Assembly (NCBI GenBank): GCA_002478685.1
Contig: DLPY01000054.1
Span: forward strand, 1 to 45,159
From: Flavobacteriaceae bacterium UBA7446
GTDB lineage: Bacteria > Bacteroidota > Bacteroidia > Flavobacteriales > Flavobacteriaceae
Direction of reading: 5' to 3'
Length of the DNA stretch: 45,159 nucleotides
A program made the position numbers and the translations under genes. Below the pieces are notes generated by a model that was given only the letters and a program-made list of their open reading frames with translations, was not told where the DNA came from and did no database searches. Positions 1-8,513 of this stretch are shown piece after piece. Position 1 is the first letter of the stretch. Each line of letters starts with the position of its first letter.

Positions 1-1
1 T

Positions 2-904
2 AGGCTTATTAAAGCATATAAAAATTTTGAACATATTGAACTTGATATTAGAAATAGGCAAGGCGTCTTAAAAGAAATTGCAAAAATAACCCCAGATGTT
101 TTAATTCATACTGCAGCTCAACCTAGCCATGACTTAGCAGCGTCAAGACCCTTTGATGATTTTGATGTAAATGCAGTTGGGACACTGAATTTATTAGAAG
201 CAACTAGACTGTCAAATCCGGAAACAATTTTTGTGCATATGTCAACAAACAAAGTCTATGGAGATGCTCCAAACAATATTAAGTTGGTTGAAAGAGAGAC
301 ACGATGGGATTATGATGATGATAAATATAAAGAAGGCATCAAAGAATCATTTACAATTGATCAATCCAAACACTCTCTTTTTGGGGCATCAAAAGTAGCT
401 GCGGATATCATGGTTCAAGAATATGGAAGATATTTTGGAATGAAAAGTTGTGTACTTAGAGGAGGCTGTTTGACAGGACCAAACCACTCCGGCGTTGAGC
501 TTCATGGATTTCTAAGTTATTTAATTAAATGCAACCTTGAACAAAAAAAGTACACCATTTTTGGATACAAAGGCAAGCAAGTTAGGGACAATATACACTC
601 ACATGATGTTGTGTCCTTTATTAAGGAGTTTATAAATGCGCCAAGAATTGCAGAAGTGTATAACATTGGAGGGGGAAGAGAAAACTCTATTTCTATTTTA
701 GAAGCATTTGAACTAATTCAATCCATTTCAGGAATAAAAATGATATATGAATATTCTGACGTAAACAGACAAGGCGACCACATTTGTTATATTTCTGATT
801 TGGGCAAAATGAAATTACATTATCCAAATTGGAAAATAACTAAATCTTTAAATGATACATTTGTAGAAATTTATAATTCTTGGAAAACCAAATTTAACAC
901 ATGA
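2..904 (+). CDS. NAD-dependent epimerase, CDP-paratose 2-epimerase-like (5' end outside window)
   Basis: This is a short-chain dehydrogenase/reductase-fold sugar-nucleotide epimerase. The frame is open from base 2, so the first in-frame ATG (233) is internal and the gene begins before the window; about 300 residues are visible and the GxxGxxG nucleotide-binding loop is missing. Recognisable family blocks are [55 protein letters not shown] and [11 protein letters not shown], which I associate with the CDP-paratose/CDP-tyvelose 2-epimerase group. In the usual YxxxK catalytic motif the Tyr position is Phe (codon 380-382) with the Lys at 392-394. The stop overlaps the ugd start by 4 nt (ATGA), which suggests coupled expression. 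The context is sugar-nucleotide synthesis for a surface glycan. The exact substrate is not proven by sequence. The gene looks more AT-rich than ugd. Confidence 0.8.
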   Translation, partial: RLIKAYKNFEHIELDIRNRQGVLKEIAKITPDVLIHTAAQPSHDLAASRPFDDFDVNAVGTLNLLEATRLSNPETIFVHMSTNKVYGDAPNNIKLVERETRWDYDDDKYKEGIKESFTIDQSKHSLFGASKVAADIMVQEYGRYFGMKSCVLRGGCLTGPNHSGVELHGFLSYLIKCNLEQKKYTIFGYKGKQVRDNIHSHDVVSFIKEFINAPRIAEVYNIGGGRENSISILEAFELIQSISGIKMIYEYSDVNRQGDHICYISDLGKMKLHYPNWKITKSLNDTFVEIYNSWKTKFNT

Positions 905-2199
905 AAATAACCGTAGTAGGCACGGGCTATGTAGGCCTCGTTACTGGAACCTGTTTGGCAGAGGCGGGTAATGATGTACTGTGCATTGACATCGATAAGG
1001 CTAAAGTGGAAAAGATGCAAAATGGAGAAGTGCCTATTTATGAGCCGCACCTAGAAACTTATTTTGAAAGAAATATTAAAGCAGGCAGACTTCATTTTTC
1101 TACAAACATAAAAGAGGGCGTTGAACACGGGGAGATAATCTTTTTAGCGCTACCCACCCCTGAAGACGAAGATGGTTCTGCCGATTTATCTTATGTATTG
1201 CGGGTTGCCAATCAAATTGGCGACTTGATGAAAGATTACAAAATTATTGTTGGTAAAAGCACTGTCCCTGTTGGTACTGGGGAAAAAGTAAAAGCGGTGC
1301 TAAAAGCCAAAACAGACGTTCCTTTTGACGTGGTCTCTAATCCTGAATTTTTACGCGAAGGCTTTGCCGTGGAAGACTTTATGAAGCCAGACAGAATAGT
1401 AGTTGGGGTGGAGTCAGAACGCGCCAAAAATGCCATGGAAAAGCTTTATACAACCTTTGTGCGCTCCGGCAACCCGATTGTATTTATGGACATTAAATCT
1501 GCGGAGCTGACCAAATATGCCGCCAACGCTTTTTTAGCAACTAAAATTACCTATATGAACGAAATTGCCAATTACTGTGAAAAAGTAGGTGCCAATGTAG
1601 ATGATGTGCGTATGGGGATGGGATTGGACGAACGCATCGGAAAACGGTTTTTATTCCCCGGCATTGGTTATGGCGGATCCTGTTTTCCTAAAGATGTAAA
1701 GGCATTACATAAATCGGGAAAAGATGCAGCACACCATTTTGCTATTTTGGACAGTGTCATTGAAGTAAATGAAAAACAAAAAACAATATTGTTCCCGAAA
1801 ATGGAGCAACACTTTGACGGGAGTTTAAAGGGCAAAAAAATTGCCCTTTGGGGGCTTGCGTTTAAGCCCAATACAGATGATATTCGGGAAGCACCTGCCT
1901 TATATATGATCGAAAAACTGCTTCTGGTTGGTGCTAGCATCACCGCTTTTGATCCAGAAGCCATTGAAAATGTCAAGGCAAAATTGGGCGACAATATTTC
2001 TTTCGCATCAAGTATGATGGATGTGGTTAAGGACGCAGATGCGTTACTGATTTGCACAGAGTGGCACGCCTTTAGAAATCCAGATTTTGAGAAGCTTAAG
2101 AGTGCCCTTAAAGGAAACGTTATTTTTGACGGACGTAACATTTATAACCCCAAAGAAATGGAATCTCTCGGGTTTAGCTATTATTCCATTGGCAGATGA
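901..2199 (+). CDS. ugd: UDP-glucose 6-dehydrogenase
   Basis: Cytosolic enzyme that oxidises UDP-glucose to UDP-glucuronate with two NAD+. The 432 residues match the family length. The N-terminal Rossmann loop is [10 protein letters not shown] (residues 7-16), followed by [10 protein letters not shown] and [19 protein letters not shown] holds the conserved Lys (about 205), and [10 protein letters not shown] holds the catalytic Cys (about 261) that carries the thioester intermediate. [11 protein letters not shown] lies in the C-terminal UDP-binding domain. The ATG start lies in the ATGA overlap with the upstream epimerase, and its own stop overlaps the next start in another ATGA, so the three genes are probably translated in series. 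The product is the direct substrate of the next gene. Confidence 0.96.
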   Translation: MKITVVGTGYVGLVTGTCLAEAGNDVLCIDIDKAKVEKMQNGEVPIYEPHLETYFERNIKAGRLHFSTNIKEGVEHGEIIFLALPTPEDEDGSADLSYVLRVANQIGDLMKDYKIIVGKSTVPVGTGEKVKAVLKAKTDVPFDVVSNPEFLREGFAVEDFMKPDRIVVGVESERAKNAMEKLYTTFVRSGNPIVFMDIKSAELTKYAANAFLATKITYMNEIANYCEKVGANVDDVRMGMGLDERIGKRFLFPGIGYGGSCFPKDVKALHKSGKDAAHHFAILDSVIEVNEKQKTILFPKMEQHFDGSLKGKKIALWGLAFKPNTDDIREAPALYMIEKLLLVGASITAFDPEAIENVKAKLGDNISFASSMMDVVKDADALLICTEWHAFRNPDFEKLKSALKGNVIFDGRNIYNPKEMESLGFSYYSIGR

Positions 2200-3179
2200 A
2201 AAGAGCACTAGTTACCGGCGCAGCAGGATTTTTAGGTTCGCATTTATGCGACAAGCTATTGGCAAACGATATTGCCGTTATTGGTATGGATAACCTGATT
2301 ACAGGGGCCATGTCTAACCTTGCGCATTTGGAAGAAAACCCAAATTTTAGCTTTGTTCATCACGATGTGTGTAAATTTATAGATATTGCGGAGGACTTAG
2401 ACTATATCCTTCACTTTGCTTCACCTGCCAGTCCAATAGATTACCTTAAAATACCCATTCAAACTTTAAAAGTTGGCGCGCTGGGCACACACAATGCGCT
2501 AGGCTTGGCACGTGCCAAAAACGCTCGTATTTTGGTAGCCTCTACATCAGAAATCTATGGCGACCCACTTGTACACCCACAAACAGAAGATTATTTCGGC
2601 AATGTAAACACCATTGGTCCTCGCGGGGTTTATGATGAGGCAAAACGCTATTTAGAGTCCATCACGATGGCGTATCACCGCTATCACGGCGTGGATACGC
2701 GCATTGTACGTATTTTTAACACCTATGGTCCCAGAATGCGACTAAACGACGGCCGTGTTATTCCTGCTTTTATGGGACAAGCCCTAAGGGGCGAAGACCT
2801 GACGGTTTTTGGCGATGGTTCGCAAACGCGCTCTTTTTGTTTTGTGGAGGATGAAATTGAAGGCATATATCGGTTGCTTATGAGCGAGTATCACTTGCCA
2901 GTAAACATTGGCAACCCCGATGAAATATCCATTTTAGACTTTGCTAAGGAGATTATTGATCTGACCAGGACAGACCAAAAAATAGTATTTAAACCGCTGC
3001 CCAAAAACGATCCCTTGCAGCGCAAGCCCGACATTACCAAAGCAAAAGAGATTTTGGACTGGAAACCCAACATTGGGCGTAAAGAAGGCATGCAACGAAC
3101 CTTTGCGTATTTTAAATCCTTAACAAAAGAGGAATTAAAAAAAGTTGAACACCGTGATTTTACATTTTTTAAAACCTAA
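2196..3179 (+). CDS. UDP-glucuronate decarboxylase (UDP-xylose synthase)
   Basis: Extended SDR enzyme that converts UDP-glucuronate to UDP-xylose through a 4-keto intermediate, using bound NAD+. The 327 residues fit the soluble bacterial UXS form. GAAGFLG (residues 8-14) is the NAD loop, [10 protein letters not shown] supplies the active-site Ser/Thr region, and YDEAK gives the catalytic Tyr146 and Lys150. FNTYGPRM and FVEDEIEGI are further family blocks. It starts inside the ATGA overlap with ugd, so the pair forms a two-step module from UDP-glucose to UDP-xylose. UDP-xylose-type sugars would feed the surface glycan assembled by the neighbouring phosphotransferase. A dTDP-glucose or UDP-glucose epimerase role is less likely given the ugd pairing. 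Confidence 0.93.
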   Translation: MKRALVTGAAGFLGSHLCDKLLANDIAVIGMDNLITGAMSNLAHLEENPNFSFVHHDVCKFIDIAEDLDYILHFASPASPIDYLKIPIQTLKVGALGTHNALGLARAKNARILVASTSEIYGDPLVHPQTEDYFGNVNTIGPRGVYDEAKRYLESITMAYHRYHGVDTRIVRIFNTYGPRMRLNDGRVIPAFMGQALRGEDLTVFGDGSQTRSFCFVEDEIEGIYRLLMSEYHLPVNIGNPDEISILDFAKEIIDLTRTDQKIVFKPLPKNDPLQRKPDITKAKEILDWKPNIGRKEGMQRTFAYFKSLTKEELKKVEHRDFTFFKT

Positions 3180-3233
3180 TACCGCACAATAAGAAGCCCC
3201 ATAGCTCGTTTTATTCTTACTAACCTTTTTATA

Positions 3234-4583
3234 TTGAACACCTTTACTCAACGTATCCCACTATTTTTATATGCACCCTTCTTGCTTTTTGAGTTGGGGA
3301 TCTCTTTGAGCTTTCTATACGTTTTTCTTTATCGTTATGTTGTTCTAAACCCAGATGTATTCCATGTACTTTTTGGGACAATTATTTTGATTTGGAGCAT
3401 GAGTGCATTGGCTGCTAAGCTCTACTATTATGAGCGAAACCTAACCTATACCAAGCAACTTCAGCGCTTTATTTTTTCTTGTGCTCTTTTTTCGATTATT
3501 ACCTATTTAAGTAGTTTATTTTTTTCCAATGTTGCAAGCTTATCTCCTTATGTAATAGGTTTTTTCTTCTTAGTAATATTTGTTACAAAAGCAATTACAA
3601 TTAGCATGCTGTTTTGGTTGAGGCAAACATCGCAAACATTCCAAAAGAAAATTCTTGTTTACGACTCTAAAACAGGAAGCCGTTTTATTCAAGATATTCA
3701 AGAGTTAAAAAGAACGGGTTATGAACCAGTCATCGGTAACAATGAATTGTTCGAAGAGAAAGCAATTGACAAATTAAAAGAAGCAGTTCAAAAAAATAGA
3801 ATTAGCACCATTTTTATTCCTTTTGAAATAATGCTTAAAAAATCAAAAGAGCATATTATAAATTTGGGGTGGGATAAAGAGAACAAAATTCGCTTAATAG
3901 CAAGGTATGACTTTCCAATTACTGGAAGCAACGCACGTTTTTTTGGACTTACGCAAGTTATAAGACACAGGATTAGCCCACTTGATTCCATATCAAAAAA
4001 GTTTTATAAAAGAATATTTGATGTCTTTTTTTCTCTACTTGTAATTGTTGTCTTTTTGTCATGGTTTGTTCCATTTTTAGGGATTGTAATAATGCTAGAT
4101 TCCAAAGGTCCAATATTTTTTATTCAAAAAAGACCTGGGCGCTACGGAAAAATGTTTCCATGCATCAAGTTTCGGTCTATGACAGTAAATAATAGTACCG
4201 AAAAAGCAGCATTAAGAAATGATGCAAGAACTACACGTATAGGAAGATTTATTCGTAAAACTAGTATTGACGAGTTACCACAATTTTTCAATGTCTTTTT
4301 TGGGCATATGTCTGTAGTCGGTCCACGACCAAACCTGACTTCACAAAACAAATATTATAGCAATATATTTAAGGAATATTCTAAGCGAATGTACCTTAAG
4401 CCAGGAATTACAGGATTGGCGCAAGTAAGTGGTGCTAGAGGCGGAATTGAAAGTGATATTGAAATGAAGCATCGTGTGAAATACGATATCTTCTATATTC
4501 GTAATTGGTCATTTGCACTTGATATTAAAATCATCATACGGACAGTGCTAAACATGATCAGAGGAGAAGACAAAGCCTATTAG
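3234..4583 (+). CDS. Polyprenyl-phosphate glycosyl-1-phosphate transferase (initiating sugar transferase)
   Basis: Membrane enzyme that moves a sugar-1-phosphate from a nucleotide sugar to undecaprenyl phosphate, the first step of an exopolysaccharide or O-antigen-like chain. The N-terminal ~130 residues contain several hydrophobic segments, a cytosolic region follows, and a further membrane segment begins around residue 260. The C-terminal catalytic domain (about 258-449) shows KRIFDV, IKFRSM, TSIDELPQFFNV, SVVGPRPN and KPGITGLAQVSGARGG, as in WcaJ/WbaP-type proteins. There is no in-frame ATG near the N-terminus. TTG at 3234 gives the full membrane region, and the previous in-frame stop is at 3177. 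The 54-nt gap after the decarboxylase suggests cotranscription. Its last bases overlap the stop of the convergent transporter gene. Confidence 0.92.
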   Translation: MNTFTQRIPLFLYAPFLLFELGISLSFLYVFLYRYVVLNPDVFHVLFGTIILIWSMSALAAKLYYYERNLTYTKQLQRFIFSCALFSIITYLSSLFFSNVASLSPYVIGFFFLVIFVTKAITISMLFWLRQTSQTFQKKILVYDSKTGSRFIQDIQELKRTGYEPVIGNNELFEEKAIDKLKEAVQKNRISTIFIPFEIMLKKSKEHIINLGWDKENKIRLIARYDFPITGSNARFFGLTQVIRHRISPLDSISKKFYKRIFDVFFSLLVIVVFLSWFVPFLGIVIMLDSKGPIFFIQKRPGRYGKMFPCIKFRSMTVNNSTEKAALRNDARTTRIGRFIRKTSIDELPQFFNVFFGHMSVVGPRPNLTSQNKYYSNIFKEYSKRMYLKPGITGLAQVSGARGGIESDIEMKHRVKYDIFYIRNWSFALDIKIIIRTVLNMIRGEDKAY

Positions 4584-5473
4584 CTTTTTGTTTGATACCG
4601 TTTAGTTACCAAATAAACACCAAGCAATACCACACTACCAGCAACAAGTTTATATACTGTTAGACCATCTGCGCCAACCAGAATGGCATAACCAATGCCA
4701 ATCAATGGCTGTAAATATGTAAACACCCCAACCGTACTTGCCTTGAGTTGCTTGAGCGCATATACATTGAGCAGGTAAGTCATAAATGTAGTTCCAACTA
4801 TTACATAGCCAAATCGCCATATTGCCTCAAAGGGTAAGGTGCTCCAAGAAACCTCACTAAACTCAGGATAGCTTATGGGCAAGGCCATTATAAAACCAAA
4901 TAAAAACAACCACTTTAACAGATGCACAGTAGTGTATTTTGCCGACAATGATTTCACTAAAACCAAATACATTCCAAACGTAGATGCATTAATTACAAAA
5001 AGTGTATTTCCTAAAGGAATATTTGGAGCATCTAAGCGTATTTCATTCCCAAAAACAATTAAAACCAAAGCACCTATAAAGCCCAATATTACACCAGCAA
5101 TTCTTGGAAGTAATAGTCGCTCTTTTATGAGAATTGCTGAAAACACAAATACCAATATGGGCGTAATGGTTATAAGTACAGCGCTGTTAATGGGCGTTGA
5201 AAGCTCAATCCCCTTAAAAAAGCATAGCATATTTACGACCATACCCAAAAGCGCACAAAGTAACATCTTAGGAAAATCAGCTCGGTCAATTTTTTGTTGT
5301 GGAATAAAAAGACTTACCAGCCAAAATAAACCTGCTGCCCCCAAAAGGCGAACTTGCACAAAACCAAACCCTTGAATATAGATGGGCATTACTTCTTTGG
5401 CAATGGTATGGTTTAGGCCATATATTGTGGTTGCCCCAAAGGCAGCTAATAGGGCAAGGCTTCGTTTATCCAT
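4580..5473 (-). CDS. EamA-family (DMT superfamily) transporter
   Basis: Inner-membrane carrier of the drug/metabolite transporter superfamily. The 297 residues form a duplicated EamA layout with about ten hydrophobic segments, including the N-terminal YGLNHTIAKEV segment and a second half around NTLFVINASTFGMYLVLVK. LQPLIGIGYAILVGAD near the end is typical of EamA proteins. The substrate cannot be told from sequence; amino acids, nucleotides and other metabolites are all known for the family. Its TAA is embedded in the bases TTAG at 4580-4583, which also contain the TAG of the sugar transferase on the other strand. It overlaps the end of the ArsC-like gene by 8 nt and probably shares its transcript. 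Confidence 0.88.
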   Translation of the reverse strand: MDKRSLALLAAFGATTIYGLNHTIAKEVMPIYIQGFGFVQVRLLGAAGLFWLVSLFIPQQKIDRADFPKMLLCALLGMVVNMLCFFKGIELSTPINSAVLITITPILVFVFSAILIKERLLLPRIAGVILGFIGALVLIVFGNEIRLDAPNIPLGNTLFVINASTFGMYLVLVKSLSAKYTTVHLLKWLFLFGFIMALPISYPEFSEVSWSTLPFEAIWRFGYVIVGTTFMTYLLNVYALKQLKASTVGVFTYLQPLIGIGYAILVGADGLTVYKLVAGSVVLLGVYLVTKRYQTKS

Positions 5474-5822
5474 TCAATGCATGTTTCATCTGCTCTATCG
5501 TATCCTTACTATTTCCCAAGAACACCTTATTGTTCCATATCAATATAGGTCGCTTAAGGCAACTGTATTCTTGCTCCAATAATTGCTTGTAAATAGCTTC
5601 AGTAAAATCAGCACCTTCTTTTTTCAGTTGGGCATATACCCTACCGCGCTTGTTTATAAGCGCTTCATAACTGTTTGTGTAATTATATAAAAAGTCCAAT
5701 TGTTTAGCGGTAGCCTTATGCTGTTTTACGTCTTGTAGATAAGCGGCGTTTTGAATGCCCAACGAGTTGATAATACGCATACAAGTATTACAACTAGATA
5801 GGTAAAGAAATGTGTTTTCCAT
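5466..5822 (-). CDS. ArsC/Spx-family thioredoxin-fold protein (arsenate reductase-like)
   Basis: Small thioredoxin-fold protein of 118 residues, the normal length for the ArsC/YffB/Spx group. CNTCMR near the N-terminus (Cys11 and Cys14) carries the redox or substrate-binding cysteine. A later LKRPIL segment includes the conserved Arg-Pro of the family, and FLGNSKDTIEQM closes the fold. True arsenate reductases, the uncharacterised YffB group and Spx regulators cannot be separated from this alone. No other arsenic gene is present, so a general thiol-redox role is at least as likely as arsenate reduction. It overlaps the downstream transporter by 8 nt in the same direction. No clear consensus promoter was found upstream of 5822. 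Confidence 0.8.
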   Translation of the reverse strand: MENTFLYLSSCNTCMRIINSLGIQNAAYLQDVKQHKATAKQLDFLYNYTNSYEALINKRGRVYAQLKKEGADFTEAIYKQLLEQEYSCLKRPILIWNNKVFLGNSKDTIEQMKHALNG

Positions 5823-5907
5823 AGTGGTACAAAGGTTAGGAAATTATTGTGAATAAGAGAGTGTAGTTTAAAAATAAACGGACGCATTTTATTTAATTTG
5901 TTTTCGT

Positions 5908-5939
5908 TTTGCGCACTTAAGGGACAAAAAGTACATTTG
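5908..5939 (+). promoter_or_regulatory. Bacteroidota-type promoter for the trans-sulfuration gene
   Basis: TTTG at 5908-5911 and TACATTTG at 5932-5939 match the Bacteroidota -33 (TTTG) and -7 (TAnnTTTG) elements, with a 20-nt spacer. Transcription would begin about 7 nt later, giving a very short leader before the ATG at 5954. The 131-nt gap between the divergent ArsC-like gene and this gene shows no other clear signal. Confidence 0.65.
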
Positions 5940-5953
5940 TTTAAAATTAAGCC

Positions 5954-7108
5954 ATGGCAAATAAAAAGTTAAAATTCAACTCCCGCACCATTCATGGGGG
6001 ACAACAGCCTGACAAAGCTTTTGGAGCGGTGATGCCGCCAGTGTATCTTACTTCAACCTATGCGCAAACAAAGCCAGGTGAACACCTTGGTTATGAGTAT
6101 AGTAGGTCGCATAATCCTACGCGTTCTGCTTTAGAAGCATCGCTCGCAAGCATCGAGTCTGGCAAGCATGGACTCACATTTGCATCGGGCATGGCAGCGA
6201 TTGATGCCGTAATTAAATTGCTACAGTCTGGCGACGAAGTCATCTCAACAAATGATTTATATGGAGGCACGTACCGTCTTTTTAATAAGGTATTTGCACT
6301 CTATGGTATCACATTTCATTTTGTGCCCATGGGCGATATTACACAAGTTGAAAAGCACATCAATACGAACACCAAATTGCTTTGGGTAGAAACGCCAACC
6401 AATCCGCTCATGCAAGTGATTGATATCAAAGCCATGGCGGCACTTGCCAATACACATAAGTTATTGCTAGCCGTGGATAATACGTTTGCTTCGCCTTATT
6501 TGCAGCGCCCTTTGGAGCTAGGAGCAGATATTGTGATGCACTCCGCAACGAAATACTTGGGTGGACACAGCGATGTAGTCTTAGGAGTTTTAGTTTTAAA
6601 TGATACTGACCTTGCCGAACGGTTGGCATTTATTCAAAATGCCAGTGGCGCGGTTCCCGGGCCTATGGATGCTTTTCTGGTACTACGAGGAATTAAAACA
6701 CTTCACGTGCGTATGCAACGCCATTGCGAAAACGGACGCGCAATTGCTGAGTTTTTGGCACAGCATTCTGATGTTGAAAAAGTGTATTGGCCTGGACTTG
6801 AAACTCACCCCAATCACGATGTGGCAAAAGCGCAAATGGATGATTTTGGTGGCATGATTTCGTTTCTCCATAAAGATAGCAGCCTCAAAAAAGCAGTTGA
6901 TATTGTTTCGTCCTTACAAGTGTTTACCCTTGCCGAATCGTTGGGTGGGGTAGAAAGCCTTGCAGGACACCCCGCAAGCATGACACACGCGTCCATCCCA
7001 AAAGAAAAACGAGAAAAAACAGGAGTTACAGATAGTCTTATCCGCCTTAGTGTTGGAATTGAAGACAGCGATGACTTGATTGCCGATTTAGCTCAAGCTT
7101 TGAGTTAA
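5954..7108 (+). CDS. Trans-sulfuration PLP enzyme (cystathionine gamma-synthase/gamma-lyase family)
   Basis: Cytosolic PLP-dependent enzyme of sulfur amino-acid metabolism. Its 384 residues match the Cys/Met metabolism family. Conserved blocks are YEYSRSHNPTR (phosphate and tetramer contact), FASGMAAI, ETPTNPLMQV, VDNTFASPYLQRP and SATKYLGGHSD, whose Lys200 forms the PLP Schiff base; AESLGGVESLAGHPASMTH is the C-terminal substrate region. Members use O-acetyl- or O-succinyl-homoserine plus cysteine to make cystathionine, or cleave cystathionine. Sequence alone does not separate metB from the lyases, so no symbol is given. A 32-nt gap separates it from glutamate dehydrogenase. The start is supported by the promoter just upstream. 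Confidence 0.92.
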   Translation: MANKKLKFNSRTIHGGQQPDKAFGAVMPPVYLTSTYAQTKPGEHLGYEYSRSHNPTRSALEASLASIESGKHGLTFASGMAAIDAVIKLLQSGDEVISTNDLYGGTYRLFNKVFALYGITFHFVPMGDITQVEKHINTNTKLLWVETPTNPLMQVIDIKAMAALANTHKLLLAVDNTFASPYLQRPLELGADIVMHSATKYLGGHSDVVLGVLVLNDTDLAERLAFIQNASGAVPGPMDAFLVLRGIKTLHVRMQRHCENGRAIAEFLAQHSDVEKVYWPGLETHPNHDVAKAQMDDFGGMISFLHKDSSLKKAVDIVSSLQVFTLAESLGGVESLAGHPASMTHASIPKEKREKTGVTDSLIRLSVGIEDSDDLIADLAQALS

Positions 7109-7140
7109 ATAAATTATATTTACATTCCAAATCATCAACT

Positions 7141-8481
7141 ATGAAAAAAATTATTGATAACTTTTTACAAGAGGTTAGCCGACGTAACAACAATGAGCCT
7201 GAGTTTATGCAGGCTGTTTCTGAAGTAGCACAAAACGTAATACCCTACGTAGTTGCAAATGATATATATCATGGCAAAAATATCCTTATGCGAATGGCAG
7301 AACCAGAACGTGTGGTTATGTTTCGTGTTCCATGGATTGATGATAGTGGAGAAATTAGAGTAAACAGAGGGTACCGAATTGAAATGAATTCAGCTATAGG
7401 CCCTTACAAAGGCGGTTTGCGATTTCATGAGTCAGTCAATCTTAGCATTTTAAAGTTTTTAGCTTTTGAGCAAGTATTTAAAAATGCCTTGACTACACTT
7501 CCCATGGGCGGCGGAAAAGGCGGTGCCGATTTTAATCCAAAAGGAAAATCTGATGCGGAGGTGATGCGTTTTTGCCAAAGTTTTATGACTGAATTATTTC
7601 GTCATATTGGTCCTAACAGAGATATTCCTGCAGGTGATATTGGTGTTGGCGGTCGAGAGATTGGCTATATGTTTGGGCAGTATAAACGATTAAAAAATGA
7701 ATTTACGGGGGTATTGACCGGAAAAGGTATTTCTTGGGGCGGTTCACTTATCCGCCCCGAAGCTACAGGATACGGAGCTGTATATTTTGCACAAAATATG
7801 TTGAAAGTCAAAGATGAAAGCTTTGACGGTAAAAAGGTGGTTATTTCAGGATCTGGTAACGTGGCACAATATGCTGCCGAAAAAGCCATTCAACTTGGTG
7901 CAAAAGTGTTGACACTTTCAGATTCTTCAGGATTTATTCATGACCCAGATGGTATTGACCATGAAAAGCTGGCATACATCATGGAACTAAAAAATGTACG
8001 ACGTCAACGGATTCACAAATTCATTGAAAAATATCCTTCCGCAAGTTTTCACAGAGAGGAAAAGCCCTGGACCGTAGCCTGCGAAATTGCAATGCCGTGT
8101 GCTACTCAAAACGAATTAACGGAAACTGATGCCAAAACACTAATTTCTAACGGATGTTACTGTATTAGTGAAGGAGCAAATATGCCCTCAACCCCTGGTG
8201 CGACTGCACAGTTTCATGCAAACCATGTGCTTTACGCTCCTGGAAAAGCATCCAATGCGGGGGGAGTAGCTGTTTCTGGACTTGAAATGGCACAAAACTC
8301 ATTGCGCTATAGTTGGACAAGAGATGAAGTAGATCATCGCTTAAAGGATATTATGGAAGATATTCACAATTCTTGTGTGTTGTATGGCACAGAAAACAAA
8401 ACCATTAATTACGAAAAAGGCGCCAACATTGCAGGATTTGTAAAAGTGGCTGATGCCATGCTCGCGCAGGGGGTTGTGTAG
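7141..8481 (+). CDS. gdhA: Glutamate dehydrogenase (probably NADP-specific)
   Basis: Hexameric enzyme that interconverts 2-oxoglutarate plus ammonia and glutamate, linking carbon and nitrogen metabolism. The 446 residues fit the ~450-residue bacterial/fungal class. The substrate domain has PYKGGLRFHESVN and PMGGGKGGADF, where Lys126 is the expected catalytic lysine, then IPAGDIGVGGREIGYMFGQ. SGSGNVAQYAAEKA is the nucleotide-binding loop. The class is mostly NADP-dependent, which I infer from overall family resemblance. The gene follows the trans-sulfuration gene after 32 nt on the same strand; the -7-like sequence in the gap (TATATTTA) lacks a partner at the right distance, so cotranscription is possible. 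Confidence 0.95.
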   Translation: MKKIIDNFLQEVSRRNNNEPEFMQAVSEVAQNVIPYVVANDIYHGKNILMRMAEPERVVMFRVPWIDDSGEIRVNRGYRIEMNSAIGPYKGGLRFHESVNLSILKFLAFEQVFKNALTTLPMGGGKGGADFNPKGKSDAEVMRFCQSFMTELFRHIGPNRDIPAGDIGVGGREIGYMFGQYKRLKNEFTGVLTGKGISWGGSLIRPEATGYGAVYFAQNMLKVKDESFDGKKVVISGSGNVAQYAAEKAIQLGAKVLTLSDSSGFIHDPDGIDHEKLAYIMELKNVRRQRIHKFIEKYPSASFHREEKPWTVACEIAMPCATQNELTETDAKTLISNGCYCISEGANMPSTPGATAQFHANHVLYAPGKASNAGGVAVSGLEMAQNSLRYSWTRDEVDHRLKDIMEDIHNSCVLYGTENKTINYEKGANIAGFVKVADAMLAQGVV

Positions 8482-8513
8482 CATACTACAACGGCGCGTT
8501 TACCGTTTTGTTT

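Noticed and set aside
1668..2141. 157-codon open frame antisense to ugd
   Set aside because: It covers the catalytic part of UDP-glucose dehydrogenase on the other strand and has no family features.
4875..5375. 166-codon open frame on the plus strand opposite the DMT transporter
   Set aside because: The minus-strand frame has clear EamA features and membrane segments; the plus-strand frame has none and reads as low-complexity basic sequence.
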